DNA from: Paraburkholderia franconis
GTDB lineage: Bacteria > Pseudomonadota > Gammaproteobacteria > Burkholderiales > Burkholderiaceae
Reading direction: 5' to 3'
DNA length: 64,000 bases
Assembly: GCF_009362735.1 (NCBI RefSeq)
Contig: NZ_WHNP01000028.1
Location: forward strand, 1 to 64,000
Below, one piece after another: positions 18,017 to 26,539 of the stretch. Position 1 is the stretch's first letter; each line of letters opens with the position of its first letter. The position numbers and the translations under genes are program-made. Under the pieces are notes generated by a model. The model was not told where the DNA came from. It made no database searches and saw only the letters and a program-made list of their open reading frames with translations.

Positions 18017-18952
18017 TCAGCGCCGCGCGTGCCCGGGCTTCTGGATGCGCAACGCCGACAACAGCGGCCAGCCGAGATTCACGCCCAGGCTCGCGACCAC
18101 GATCAGTGCCATGCCGCCCATCTGCGGAATGCTGAGCGCGCGTCCGTAGACGATCGCATCGACGGCGATCGCCGTCAGCGGATACACGAACAACAGCACG
18201 GCGATCACGGGCGTCGTGAGCTTCGGGAGCGCGCCGTAGATCAGCACGTACGACAGCCCCGTATGCAGCACGCCCATGCCGATCAGCCAGAACCATTGGA
18301 CAGGCGCGATATGCTCGGCGCCCAGCGGCGCGATGAACGGCAGGCTCACGACACCGACGGCACATTGCGCGAGTGTCAGCAGATGCGGGCGCAGCTCGCC
18401 GAGACTCTTCGCGATCAGCGTGACGCTCGCATACAGCACCGATCCCGCCAGCGCCTCGCCGATGCCGATCAGGTAGCTCGCATGTCCTTGCAGCGCGCCC
18501 GTTGCCGCGACGCCCGACGCGAGCACGAGTCCGACGAACGCCGTCGCGATCCAGCCGAGCCGGTCGATGCCGAGCCGCTCGTTGAACAGCGCCGCGCCGA
18601 TCAGCACGACCCAGAACGGCTGCACATGGAACACGACGGTCGCGACGGCGATGCTCGTGCGATGGATCGCATCGAAGAACCAGACCCATTGCGTGACCAT
18701 CAGCACGCCGGACAGCATCGCGAGCAGCACGGTGCGCCGCGTGAAATGGCGGCGCGCGAAATAGCCTTGCCACGCGCAGTACGCGGCGAGCGAGATGAAG
18801 CCGAACAGACAGCGGAAGAACACGAGCGTCAGCGCGCCGAGCCGCGCCTCCTCGACGAACACGCCGATCGTGCCCATCAACAGGCCGCCGCTGGCGAGCG
18901 TGAGCGCGCCTTGCTGGCTTCGGCTGAGCGATAGCGGCGACAGGGACGGCAT
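18017..18952 (-). CDS. EamA-family (DMT superfamily) transporter
   Basis: 311 residues, ten predicted helices in two EamA repeats (about residues 15-145 and 160-290). ATG 18952 has aaggag seven to eight bases upstream. The family exports amino acids and other small metabolites. It is divergent from the LysR gene at 19074, with 121 bases between the start codons, so that regulator probably controls it. The substrate cannot be deduced. Confidence 0.82.
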   Translation of the reverse strand: MPSLSPLSLSRSQQGALTLASGGLLMGTIGVFVEEARLGALTLVFFRCLFGFISLAAYCAWQGYFARRHFTRRTVLLAMLSGVLMVTQWVWFFDAIHRTSIAVATVVFHVQPFWVVLIGAALFNERLGIDRLGWIATAFVGLVLASGVAATGALQGHASYLIGIGEALAGSVLYASVTLIAKSLGELRPHLLTLAQCAVGVVSLPFIAPLGAEHIAPVQWFWLIGMGVLHTGLSYVLIYGALPKLTTPVIAVLLFVYPLTAIAVDAIVYGRALSIPQMGGMALIVVASLGVNLGWPLLSALRIQKPGHARR

Positions 18953-19073
18953 GGCAAACGGCTCCTTACTGTGAACTGCTTTGAGTGGTCGAATGCATCC
19001 GAGTATCGGTGCGTTTGCCTTCACGTGACAAACGAATAAAATTGAGAAATTCCATAAGCCGGATTGATGAATC

Positions 19074-19970
19074 ATGCATCCCGAGTTTGACGTCGATCTG
19101 TTGCGCACCTTCGTGGCCGTCGTCGAGGCGGGCAGCTTCACGAAGGCGGCTGTCTCCGTGCATCGCTCGCAGGCGGCCGTCAGCATGCAGATCAAGCGGC
19201 TGGAGCGCATGCTCGGCACGACGCTTTTTGCCCGCGACACGCGCAATCTTTCGCTGACACGTCCGGGCAATACGCTGCTCGAATACGCGCGGCGCGTGAT
19301 CGATCTGCATGAGGAGGCGTGGTCGGCGATCGTGCGGCCCGAAGTGACGGGGCGCGTGGTGCTCGGCGCGCCGGACGATTACGTGTCGTCGTTGTTGTCG
19401 CCGGTGTTGCGGCGCTTCTCGAACCTGTATCCGCATGTGGAGATCGAGATCGTCTGCGCGCAAAGCACGGCGCTCGCGCCGATGCTCGCGGACAACAAGA
19501 TCGATCTCGCGTTCGTCACGCGCGACCGCAAGCTGCGCGGCGAGTTCGTGCGCAGCGAGCCGATGGTGTGGGTGGGCGCATCCGCCGATACGCCCGTGCT
19601 CAACATCTCGCCGTTGCCTGTGGGCCTTTACGAGCCCGGCTGCGTCGCGCGCGCGAACACGCTGGCCGCGCTCGACCGCGCCCGCGTCCGCTATCGGGCC
19701 GCGTACAGCAGCGCGAGCCTGAGCGGCCTCGTCGCGACGGTCGACGCGGGTCTCTCGGTGATCGCGCTCGCGCGTTGCAGCGTGCCGTCGCGGCTTGCGA
19801 TCCTCGGCGCCGAGCAGGGCCTGCCGACGATCGAGCCGCTCGACATCGTCGTGGCGCGCAGCGCAAAGTCGGACCGGCCGACCTGCGACTATCTCGCCGC
19901 GCAGATGGTGCAGGACCTGTCGGTGCGCGCGCCGGCCAGAGAGCCGCGAGAGGCGCGTGTCAGGGCGTGA
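19074..19970 (+). CDS. LysR-family transcriptional regulator
   Basis: 298 residues: LysR helix-turn-helix at residues 5-63 (FVAVVEAGSFTKAAVSVHRS) and effector-binding domain at about 90-285. Typical full length. It is divergent from the EamA exporter and probably activates it. The DNA-binding part resembles the regulators that govern exporters of small metabolites in proteobacteria; the effector is unknown. Confidence 0.85.
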   Translation: MHPEFDVDLLRTFVAVVEAGSFTKAAVSVHRSQAAVSMQIKRLERMLGTTLFARDTRNLSLTRPGNTLLEYARRVIDLHEEAWSAIVRPEVTGRVVLGAPDDYVSSLLSPVLRRFSNLYPHVEIEIVCAQSTALAPMLADNKIDLAFVTRDRKLRGEFVRSEPMVWVGASADTPVLNISPLPVGLYEPGCVARANTLAALDRARVRYRAAYSSASLSGLVATVDAGLSVIALARCSVPSRLAILGAEQGLPTIEPLDIVVARSAKSDRPTCDYLAAQMVQDLSVRAPAREPREARVRA

Positions 19971-20225
19971 AGTGTGGTCATTGCAGGCTGTGCTTACGTC
20001 ATATGTGTGTCTGGGATGTTGCTGCTCGCGTCGGGTGAGGCTTTCCAGGAGCAGGCTCGCGATTTGCCACGCGGCCTTGGGTCTGACGAACACGCGAACG
20101 CGAGCCGGGTCCGCGTGTCGAAGCGACACAATCCGGACGAACCCGTCGGGACCAACTCGTCGGGACGAACCCGACAGCATCCGCGACGAACGTCACGCAT
20201 CGATCACATGACAGGAGGGCCACCC

Positions 20226-20912
20226 ATGAAGACACGCATTCTTTCCACAGCGCTACTGGCGACGGGTCTGTTCGTGAGCAGCGCCGCTTTTGCGCAGCTG
20301 AACCTGCAACAGTTCGGCATCGGCGGCGGCAACTCGTCGGGCAATGGAGGCGGCAACGCGGGAGCGGCCGCTTCGTCGGGCGGCATTTCACAGCTTCTGC
20401 AGAACTACGTCGGCGCGAACCAGCAGGTGCTGAGCGGCCAGTCGAGCCTCGCATCGGCGATGGGGCTGTCGAGCGCGGCGAGCCGGGCGCAGCAGGCGTC
20501 GGGCCTGTTGAGCGGCGGCACGCCTTCCGTCAGTCAGCTGTCGCAGGTCGGCAGCACGCAGCAGTCGCTGTCGCAGACGCTCACGCAGGCATTCGCGAGC
20601 CAGTCGTCATCGGCATCGTCAAAGCCCGTCGACAAGCAGGCGTTCTCCAACGGCCTCGCGTCGCTCGGGCAGGGCGTAAGCCAGTATTCGAGCTTGCAGT
20701 CGAGCCTCGGCAGCATCGGGCAGATGAGCCCCTCGTCGCTGCTGCAATCGGGCATGAATCCGCAGTCGGCGCAAGCGGCGTCGTATATCGCGCAGTCGGC
20801 GCAGGGGCAGTTGCAGTCGCTTGCATCGACGCTGAGCGCGGCCGTGCAGTACGCGACGAGCCACGGCATCAGCGTGCCGTCCATTGCGACTTCGGCGCTC
20901 AAGGGCTTTTGA
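20226..20912 (+). CDS. Secreted Ser/Gln/Ala-rich protein of unknown function
   Basis: 228 residues. ATG 20226 follows aggagggc. A Sec signal peptide covers residues 1-23 (ending AAFAQ). A Gly/Asn-rich segment (about 30-50) leads into a long region rich in Ser, Gln, Ala and Leu with spaced hydrophobic residues, which could form helices or an amyloid-like or coiled assembly. No cysteine is present in the mature part. I do not recognise a domain. The upstream 255 bases hold no other gene. Confidence 0.7.
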   Translation: MKTRILSTALLATGLFVSSAAFAQLNLQQFGIGGGNSSGNGGGNAGAAASSGGISQLLQNYVGANQQVLSGQSSLASAMGLSSAASRAQQASGLLSGGTPSVSQLSQVGSTQQSLSQTLTQAFASQSSSASSKPVDKQAFSNGLASLGQGVSQYSSLQSSLGSIGQMSPSSLLQSGMNPQSAQAASYIAQSAQGQLQSLASTLSAAVQYATSHGISVPSIATSALKGF

Positions 20913-21119
20913 GGTTTGTGACGGGCGGGGTCGTCGTGAATGGGCGTATGCGTTTAGGGACTTTACGCATCGCACGCCGCAATGAAGGTACGCTTTCGAT
21001 TCGATGCCGCACGACGCATCGTACTGCATGAGGCGTGCACTTCACGCAGCATGTGCACGATGGGCGACGTGATAGACGACAACAGCAACCATCTTGGATG
21101 GGACCAGAGAAAGGCGTGG

Positions 21120-21153
21120 GGCCGGAGTAAGTGCTAAAGCACTAACTCCGGCC
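21120..21153. repeat. REP-like palindrome (same family as 8376-8514)
   Basis: A 34-base near-perfect palindrome: ggccggagt / actccggcc outer arms, an A/A mismatch, agtgct / agcact inner arms and a two-base loop. It shares the agtaagtgctaaagcact core with the cluster at 8376-8514 and is followed by the same gccgac tail. It sits 18 bases before the arylamine acetyltransferase start, so its hairpin would be in that mRNA's leader if transcription begins upstream. Confidence 0.8.
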
Positions 21154-21170
21154 GACACAAGGAGAACCCG

Positions 21171-22001
21171 ATGTCCACCACACTCGATCTCGACCGCTAT
21201 TTCAGGCGCATCGGCTACACGGGCCCGCGGGCCGCGACGCTCGACGTGTTGCGCGATTTGCAACGTCTGCATCCGCTGTCGATTCCCTTCGAAAACCTCG
21301 ACCCGTTGACGGGCCGGCGTGTCGATCTCGGACTGCCCGCGATCGTCGACAAGCTGATCGAGCGTCGGCGCGGCGGTTATTGCTTCGAGCAGAACGGGCT
21401 GTTCGCGCATGTGCTGATGCAGCTCGGCTTCGACGTCACGCCGATGATCGCGCGCGTGCTGTGGAACCGCGAGCCCGACGCGATCACGCCGCGCACGCAT
21501 ATGGTGCTGCGCGTGAGCGTCGACGATCAGCCGTGGATCGCCGACGTCGGCTTCGGCGCCGTCACGCTGACATCGCCGTTGCGTCTGCAAACAGGCGTCG
21601 CGCAACAGACCACACACGAGCCGTTCCGTCTCGCCGATGCGTCGCAAGGTTCGTTCGATCTCGAAGTGCAATCGGGCGAGACGTGGCTCAAGATCTATCG
21701 CTTCGATCTGCAGCGCGCGGAGTGGATCGATTACGAAGTGTCGAACTGGTACACGTCGACGCATCCCTCGTCGTTCTTCACGACGAGTCTCGTCGTCTGC
21801 CGCGTGACGCCGGAAGGGCGGCTCACGCTGTTCAACGACCGGCTCACCGCGCGCTCGAAAGACAGCGAAGCGATCGAGCGCCGTATCGAGAGCGCGCACG
21901 AACTCGAAACGTGCCTGCGCGACACGTTCCTGATCGAGCTCGGCGATATCGACGTCGCGGACATCTACAGGCGCGTGTCGACGGCGGCCCAGCCCGCCTG
22001 A
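21171..22001 (+). CDS. nat: Arylamine N-acetyltransferase
   Basis: 276 residues, the usual length. The catalytic triad is visible: C71 in RRGGYCFEQN, H110 in RTHMVLRV and D125 in IADVGFG. The enzyme transfers acetyl from acetyl-CoA to arylamines and hydrazines through an acetyl-cysteine intermediate; in bacteria it contributes to xenobiotic detoxification. aaggag lies before the ATG. The methyltransferase-like gene follows 43 bases downstream in the same direction. Confidence 0.92.
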   Translation: MSTTLDLDRYFRRIGYTGPRAATLDVLRDLQRLHPLSIPFENLDPLTGRRVDLGLPAIVDKLIERRRGGYCFEQNGLFAHVLMQLGFDVTPMIARVLWNREPDAITPRTHMVLRVSVDDQPWIADVGFGAVTLTSPLRLQTGVAQQTTHEPFRLADASQGSFDLEVQSGETWLKIYRFDLQRAEWIDYEVSNWYTSTHPSSFFTTSLVVCRVTPEGRLTLFNDRLTARSKDSEAIERRIESAHELETCLRDTFLIELGDIDVADIYRRVSTAAQPA

Positions 22002-22044
22002 CATCCGGCTGACACGCGTCCGACATTCGAGCGGGGCATCAACG

Positions 22045-22722
22045 ATGATCGCGCGTCTCGTCATCCAGAACGTGCTGTGGATCGCCTTCATGGGCGTGCT
22101 GCTGTTCGGCGCGGCGCATACGCTCGCGTGGCCGGCTGCATGGTGCTATCTGATCGAGCTCGGCGGCCTCGGTTTGTGGATCGGCGTGTGGCTCGCGGGC
22201 TACGACCCGGCGCTGCTCGCGGAGCGGCTCGGCTCGTTCTCGCAGCGCGGCCAGAGCGCATGGGACAAGATATTCCTCGTATGCGTCGCGATCGGGTGGT
22301 GCGCGTGGCTCGTGCTGATGGGACTCGACGCGCGGCGTTTTCACTGGTCGTCGATGGGCCCTTGGCTGCAGGCCGCCGGTGCGCTTGCTATTCTGGTCAG
22401 CATGGTCGCGATGCGCGCCGTGTTTCGCGCGAACAGTTTTGCGGCGCCCGTCGTGAAGATCCAGGCCGAGCGTGGCCACAAGGTCAGTGACAGCGGGCCG
22501 TATGCGTACGTGCGTCATCCGATGTATGCGTGGGCCATTCTGTTTCTCGCCGGCACGCCGCTGATGCTCGGCTCGTGGTGGGGCCTCGCATGCGTGCCGC
22601 TGCTCGTCGCGGCGCTCGCGTATCGCGCGGTGCTCGAAGAACGCATGCTGTGCGCGCAGCTCGAAGGCTATGCGCAATACGCGGCGCGCGTGCGCTATCG
22701 GTTCTTGCCGCATGTCTGGTGA
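22045..22722 (+). CDS. Isoprenylcysteine carboxyl methyltransferase (ICMT)-like membrane protein
   Basis: 225 residues with five or so hydrophobic helices. The segment GPYAYVRHPMYAWAIL (about residues 152-167) is the signature of the ICMT/PEMT-like membrane methyltransferases, and LEERML...YAARVRYRFLP near the end fits too. Such bacterial proteins are assumed to methylate small lipophilic substrates with S-adenosylmethionine; the substrate is unknown. Same direction as nat and possibly co-transcribed. Confidence 0.8.
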   Translation: MIARLVIQNVLWIAFMGVLLFGAAHTLAWPAAWCYLIELGGLGLWIGVWLAGYDPALLAERLGSFSQRGQSAWDKIFLVCVAIGWCAWLVLMGLDARRFHWSSMGPWLQAAGALAILVSMVAMRAVFRANSFAAPVVKIQAERGHKVSDSGPYAYVRHPMYAWAILFLAGTPLMLGSWWGLACVPLLVAALAYRAVLEERMLCAQLEGYAQYAARVRYRFLPHVW

Positions 22723-22826
22723 TCGCGCCTTGTCAGGCCGTTGCAAGTTCCGCTCGCGTGCCGACAAGACATGACGAACCGAAGTATCAGCAGCCATCGC
22801 AAACTCATCGCAAACGAGGAACGTTC

Positions 22827-24548
22827 ATGGCCAGGAACACGATTGCGGATTACCTAGCAAAGACGCTCGCCGCAGCAGGCGTCAAACGCATCTGGGGCGT
22901 GACAGGCGACAGTCTCAACGGTTTGGCGTTCAGTCTCGATCAGGTCGGCTCGATCCGCTGGATGCATACCCGTCACGAAGAAGCGGCCGCATTCGCCGCG
23001 GGCGCCGAGGCGGCTTCGAGCGGGCAGCTTGCCGTGTGCGCGGGCAGTTGCGGTCCAGGCAACCTGCACTTGATCAACGGACTCTACGACTGCCATCGCA
23101 ATCACCAGCCGGTGCTCGCGATTGCCGCGCACATTCCGTCGACGGAAATCGGCCTCGGGTACTTTCAGGAAACGCATCCGACGGAAGTCTTCAAGGAGTG
23201 CAGCTACTTCGCCGAACTGGTGGTGAACGCATCGCAGTTTCCGCGCGTGCTCGAACGGGCGATGCGCACGGCGATCGAGCAACGCGGCGTCGCCGTGATC
23301 GTGCTGCCGGGCGATATCGCGTTGAGCGAAGGGCCGGCGCAGGCGCCCGTGTGGAATCCCACTGCGCCGTCCGCGGTCCTTCCGCCCGACAGCGAAATCG
23401 CGCGCCTCGCGACGATGCTCAACGACTGCGAAGCGGTGACGATCATGTGCGGCAGCGGCGTCGCGGGCGCGCACGATGAAGTAGTGAAGCTCGCGGACAC
23501 GCTGGGCGCGCCCGTCGTCCACGCGATGCGCGGCAAGCAGTTCATCGAATACGACAATCCGTTCGACGTCGGCATGACGGGGCTGCTCGGCTTCAGCTCC
23601 GGCTATCACGCGATGATGTCGTGCGACGTGCTGCTGCTGCTCGGCTGCGATTTTCCGTACCGGCCGTTCTATCCGCCCGATGCGAAGATCGTGCAGATCG
23701 ACTGGAATGGCTCGCAGCTCGGGCGGCGCGCGCCGCTCGCGATGGGGCTCGTCGGCACGGTGAAGGAAACGGTCGCCGCGCTGTTGCCGAAACTGAAGCG
23801 CAAGGACGATCGCACGTTCGTCGACATGGCGACGGCGCACTACCAGGAAGCGCGCCGCGACCTCGACGAGCTCGCGACGCCTTCCGACCCGGGCCGCCCG
23901 ATTCATCCGCAGTATCTGACGCGGATGATCGACGAAGCCGCCAGCGACGATACGATCTTCACCGCCGACGTCGGCACGCCGACGCTATGGGCCGCACGCT
24001 ATCTGACGATGAACGGCAAGCGGCAGCTGCACGGCTCGTTCAATCACGGGTCGATGGCGAATGCGATGCCGCAGGCGCTCGGCGCGCAGGCGGCGCATCC
24101 GGGGCGGCAGGTGATATCGCTGTCGGGCGACGGCGGCCTGTCGATGCTGCTCGGCGATCTGCTGACCGCGCGCCAGCTCGATCTGCCCATCAAGGTCGTT
24201 GTGTACAACAACAGTCTGCTCGGCTTCGTGTCGATGGAACTGAAAGCGGGCGGCTATCTCGACACGAACGTCGACTTAAGCAAGACCGATTTTGCGCAAA
24301 TCGCGAAAGGTGCGGGCATTTTCTCGGTTCGCGTCGAGGAATCGGAAGAACTCGAAGGCGCGCTGAAGCAGGCATTTGCGCATCAGGGGCCGGCGCTCGT
24401 CGATGTCGTCACCGACAAGCACGAACTCGCGATGCCGCCGACCATCGAGCTTTCGCAGGCCAAGGGCTTTAGCCTCTACATGTTGCGCGCGATTCTCAAC
24501 GGACGCGGCGATGAAATCGTCGAGCTGGCGAAGACGAACCTGCGATAA
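22827..24548 (+). CDS. poxB: Pyruvate dehydrogenase (quinone), thiamine-diphosphate dependent
   Basis: 573 residues, matching E. coli PoxB (572). Three domains of the acetolactate-synthase superfamily: N-terminal Pyr domain with the catalytic glutamate in RHEEAAAFAAGA, central FAD domain, and C-terminal PP domain with the GDGGLSML...VVYNNSLLG thiamine-diphosphate motif. The enzyme oxidises pyruvate to acetate and CO2 at the membrane and passes electrons to ubiquinone. An acetate-recycling CoA-transferase is at 4225-5739. A xenobiotic or stress role is possible but not shown. Confidence 0.85.
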   Translation: MARNTIADYLAKTLAAAGVKRIWGVTGDSLNGLAFSLDQVGSIRWMHTRHEEAAAFAAGAEAASSGQLAVCAGSCGPGNLHLINGLYDCHRNHQPVLAIAAHIPSTEIGLGYFQETHPTEVFKECSYFAELVVNASQFPRVLERAMRTAIEQRGVAVIVLPGDIALSEGPAQAPVWNPTAPSAVLPPDSEIARLATMLNDCEAVTIMCGSGVAGAHDEVVKLADTLGAPVVHAMRGKQFIEYDNPFDVGMTGLLGFSSGYHAMMSCDVLLLLGCDFPYRPFYPPDAKIVQIDWNGSQLGRRAPLAMGLVGTVKETVAALLPKLKRKDDRTFVDMATAHYQEARRDLDELATPSDPGRPIHPQYLTRMIDEAASDDTIFTADVGTPTLWAARYLTMNGKRQLHGSFNHGSMANAMPQALGAQAAHPGRQVISLSGDGGLSMLLGDLLTARQLDLPIKVVVYNNSLLGFVSMELKAGGYLDTNVDLSKTDFAQIAKGAGIFSVRVEESEELEGALKQAFAHQGPALVDVVTDKHELAMPPTIELSQAKGFSLYMLRAILNGRGDEIVELAKTNLR

Positions 24549-24914
24549 AAGGAACAAACGCGGCGTGCAACGCTTGCCGATGCGCGTCGCATTGCAATGC
24601 AGCGACACAGCATTGCAGTCTCGCGACGAAGGTCTATAACAGAAGCAGCAGCGCGGATCTTCTCTGCGCAGCCGGCATTCGAACCACTCCATCCCGGCCT
24701 TTTCGCGCCGTGCTGCGCCGCCCGACAGACTCGGGGGCTGTCCCATCAATCGCGTACACAACACATGGCACGCTGCGGCGCGGATGGCTGCTGCGCGCGG
24801 TTTCGCGCTCGCGCGAAACGATCGAAACGATGCCGGTCACGCGAGCAGTGCATGAGCATCCGGCGGATCGTGACGGACGACTGTCGCGTTCCGTCTGCAT
24901 GGAAGGAGTTCGAC
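24549..24914. other. Intergenic region without recognised gene
   Basis: 366 bases between poxB and the small secreted protein. I find no coding region with a credible start, no inverted repeat with a T-run and no tRNA. The last 15 bases carry the ribosome site ggaaggag of the next gene. Confidence 0.5.
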
Positions 24915-25175
24915 ATGAAGATCCTGATGGCGTTACCGGTGGCGGGCGCGCTGTTGCTGGCCGTGCCTGTCGCGACAATGGCGGATGAAGTGGCGCAGAG
25001 CAGCGATGCATCGAAAGCGACGATGCAGAACAACGCGAATGCGTCGGCGCAGGCGACGACGGATATGTCGTACGGGGGCTCGATGGATACGGGCATGACG
25101 TCGTCGGGCAAGGCGATGCCACATTCGCGCAAGTGCTCGACGGGCTCGCAATGCGACGTCTACTTTGGCAACTGA
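24915..25175 (+). CDS. Small secreted protein with C-terminal Cys-x5-Cys-x3-FGN motif
   Basis: 86 residues after a strong ribosome site (ggaaggag). Residues 1-23 form a signal peptide (ending TMADE region). The mature part is a Ser/Thr/Ala/Asn/Met-rich low-complexity linker followed by RKCSTGSQCDVYFGN at the extreme C-terminus. That ending matches two other secreted proteins in the window (3874-4095 and 25413-25769) in cysteine spacing and final residues. It converges with the DUF4148 gene. No function recognised. Confidence 0.72.
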   Translation: MKILMALPVAGALLLAVPVATMADEVAQSSDASKATMQNNANASAQATTDMSYGGSMDTGMTSSGKAMPHSRKCSTGSQCDVYFGN

Positions 25176-25295
25176 GCGGCAACCGAGGCGATAACCCGCT
25201 GCCTCACTGATTTTCACCCAGGCAATGCGCAGGCCGGCGCACGATGTTGCATGACGTGCATGAAGCGCCGGCTGCGATTGCTTCGATCCCCGGGA

Positions 25296-25397
25296 TTACT
25301 GCTGCGCGTGTTTTGCCGCGTCCTCGATGACGGCCGCTACCTGCTGCGGACGCGACTCGTATACCGAATGGCTCGCGCTCTGAATCATCACCGTTGG
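25296..25397 (-). pseudogene. C-terminal remnant of an alpha/beta hydrolase gene
   Basis: The minus strand reads VMIQSASHSVYESRPQQV and on to AAVIEDAAKHAQQ then TAA at 25296. This is the C-terminal end of an alpha/beta hydrolase: SHSVY contains the catalytic histidine, and the amphipathic tail is typical. An in-frame TGA at 25398-25400 precedes it and the rest of the gene is missing, so it is a decayed fragment of about 33 codons left downstream of the DUF4148 gene. Too short for ordinary gene finders. Confidence 0.6.
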
Positions 25398-25412
25398 TCA
25401 TGTGCGCCTCAC

Positions 25413-25769
25413 CTAGTTGCCGAAGAAGATGTTGCAGTAGCTCACTGGGCCGACGCAGTTGCTGTTGCTGTTGCCCATCTCGGTGCGCGCCGGCTTGCCC
25501 GACGACGTGCCCGTCTGCATGACGCCGCCGACGGCTTCGTTGCCCGGCTTCTGGTTGTCCTGCGCGGCGATTTTCGCTTCGGCGGCCTGGATGTCGGCGG
25601 GGTAGTCGATGTCGTTCGGGCGGCCCGGCTGATAGCCCGCCTGTTCGACGCGAATGAGATCGGCGCGAACCTCCGCGCGTGTGACGGGACCGTTCGACTG
25701 CGCGAAGCTCAGAGCGGGAGTGGCCAGTGCGCCGGCTGCGACTGCGAGACAAACGAAGGTCTTCTTCAT
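25413..25769 (-). CDS. DUF4148 secreted protein with C-terminal Cys-x6-Cys-x3-FGN motif
   Basis: 118 residues; ATG 25769 is preceded by aaggag. Signal peptide 1-23 (ending LSFAQ), then a DUF4148 region at about 24-70 (VTRAEVRADLIRVEQAGYQP is the typical core; YPADIQAAEAKIAAQ follows). DUF4148 proteins are abundant in Burkholderia and are exported, but their role is unknown. Unlike the minimal form, this one carries a Gly/Thr/Asn-rich linker and the ending CVGPVSYCNIFFGN, nearly identical to that of the protein at 3874-4095. The upstream AT-rich segment probably holds its promoter. Confidence 0.85.
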   Translation of the reverse strand: MKKTFVCLAVAAGALATPALSFAQSNGPVTRAEVRADLIRVEQAGYQPGRPNDIDYPADIQAAEAKIAAQDNQKPGNEAVGGVMQTGTSSGKPARTEMGNSNSNCVGPVSYCNIFFGN

Positions 25770-26474
25770 GATGAAACTCCTTGAATGAATGGATCGAAAA
25801 TCAATTCGACATCCGAAATAATAAAGCTCGATATGGACCGATTGGATCAGGCTAAAGGTCCGGCTGCAAAACGCTACTTCAACGGCCGGATCAACTGCTG
25901 AATTTACGTCTGTCTGGTTTTGGTCCTGCGATGAATCCCGGGTTCGAATCTGAATCTGCCTGCTACATCCACACAAACACGGGAGCCTCGAATTTCATTC
26001 CCGATACGCGGAAATTTTTTGTCTCGCGGACACGACCGATCGCGCGTGCGGGCAATGTAGTGCGGAGGCGCTCGCCGCTCCAGACCTACGAATGCACGAA
26101 AGGAGATCAACTATCGTTGCGTGCTATGAACGTCCGGATGACGCACACGCGCGCAGGCAATGCGCGCGTCCGATGAATCAACGCCCTGGAGATGAGCAGG
26201 CCGGCGCCGTCATACGAAGCTATGAACCGATCGTTCGTGTCGCGCTCGAGCCGCGGCGCGCGATCTCGACGCGGGCTTGCGGCGCACGCTCGCGGTGCAT
26301 GCGCGCACCGCGAAAATCGCGAACCTGTCTAGTCAGCTGCACCAGCCTGACGCCAACCCTTCATACGTATGCCGGTGCGCATGTCCGCCTGAGAAGCCAT
26401 GTTCGTAGGGGCTTACCCGGATAATTCAATTATTTCTGTGAATCCAGTTGCGATGATTTTTGACCTCATGCAAA
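25770..26474. other. Long intergenic region, no recognised gene
   Basis: About 700 bases between the leftward DUF4148 gene and the rightward ABC importer operon. 25790-25900 and 25960-26030 are more AT-rich than the surrounding DNA and likely contain the DUF4148 promoter and leader. Short open frames around 26092-26424 have Arg/Ala-rich shadow composition and no family resemblance. No tRNA or terminator was seen. The length suggests loss of a gene or an undetected RNA. Confidence 0.45.
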
Positions 26475-26488
26475 CTTGTCTATACATG
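26475..26488. promoter_or_regulatory. HutC-like operator candidate upstream of the left ABC operon
   Basis: cttgtctatacatg at 26475-26488 is an imperfect palindrome that closely resembles the TTGTATATACAAG type bound by HutC-subfamily GntR regulators. It lies 52 bases before the GTG start of the binding-protein gene. The last gene of the same operon (31653-32408) encodes such a regulator, so autoregulation is likely. Inference from pattern only. Confidence 0.5.
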
Positions 26489-26539
26489 TCCGGCACGCGG
26501 GAAGCGACGGCACCCGCTCAAACCAAAAGGAGATTCGAC

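Noticed and set aside
26092..26424. Open frame in the gap before the left ABC operon
   Set aside because: Arg-rich, no family resemblance, and overlaps the operator and leader of the binding-protein gene.
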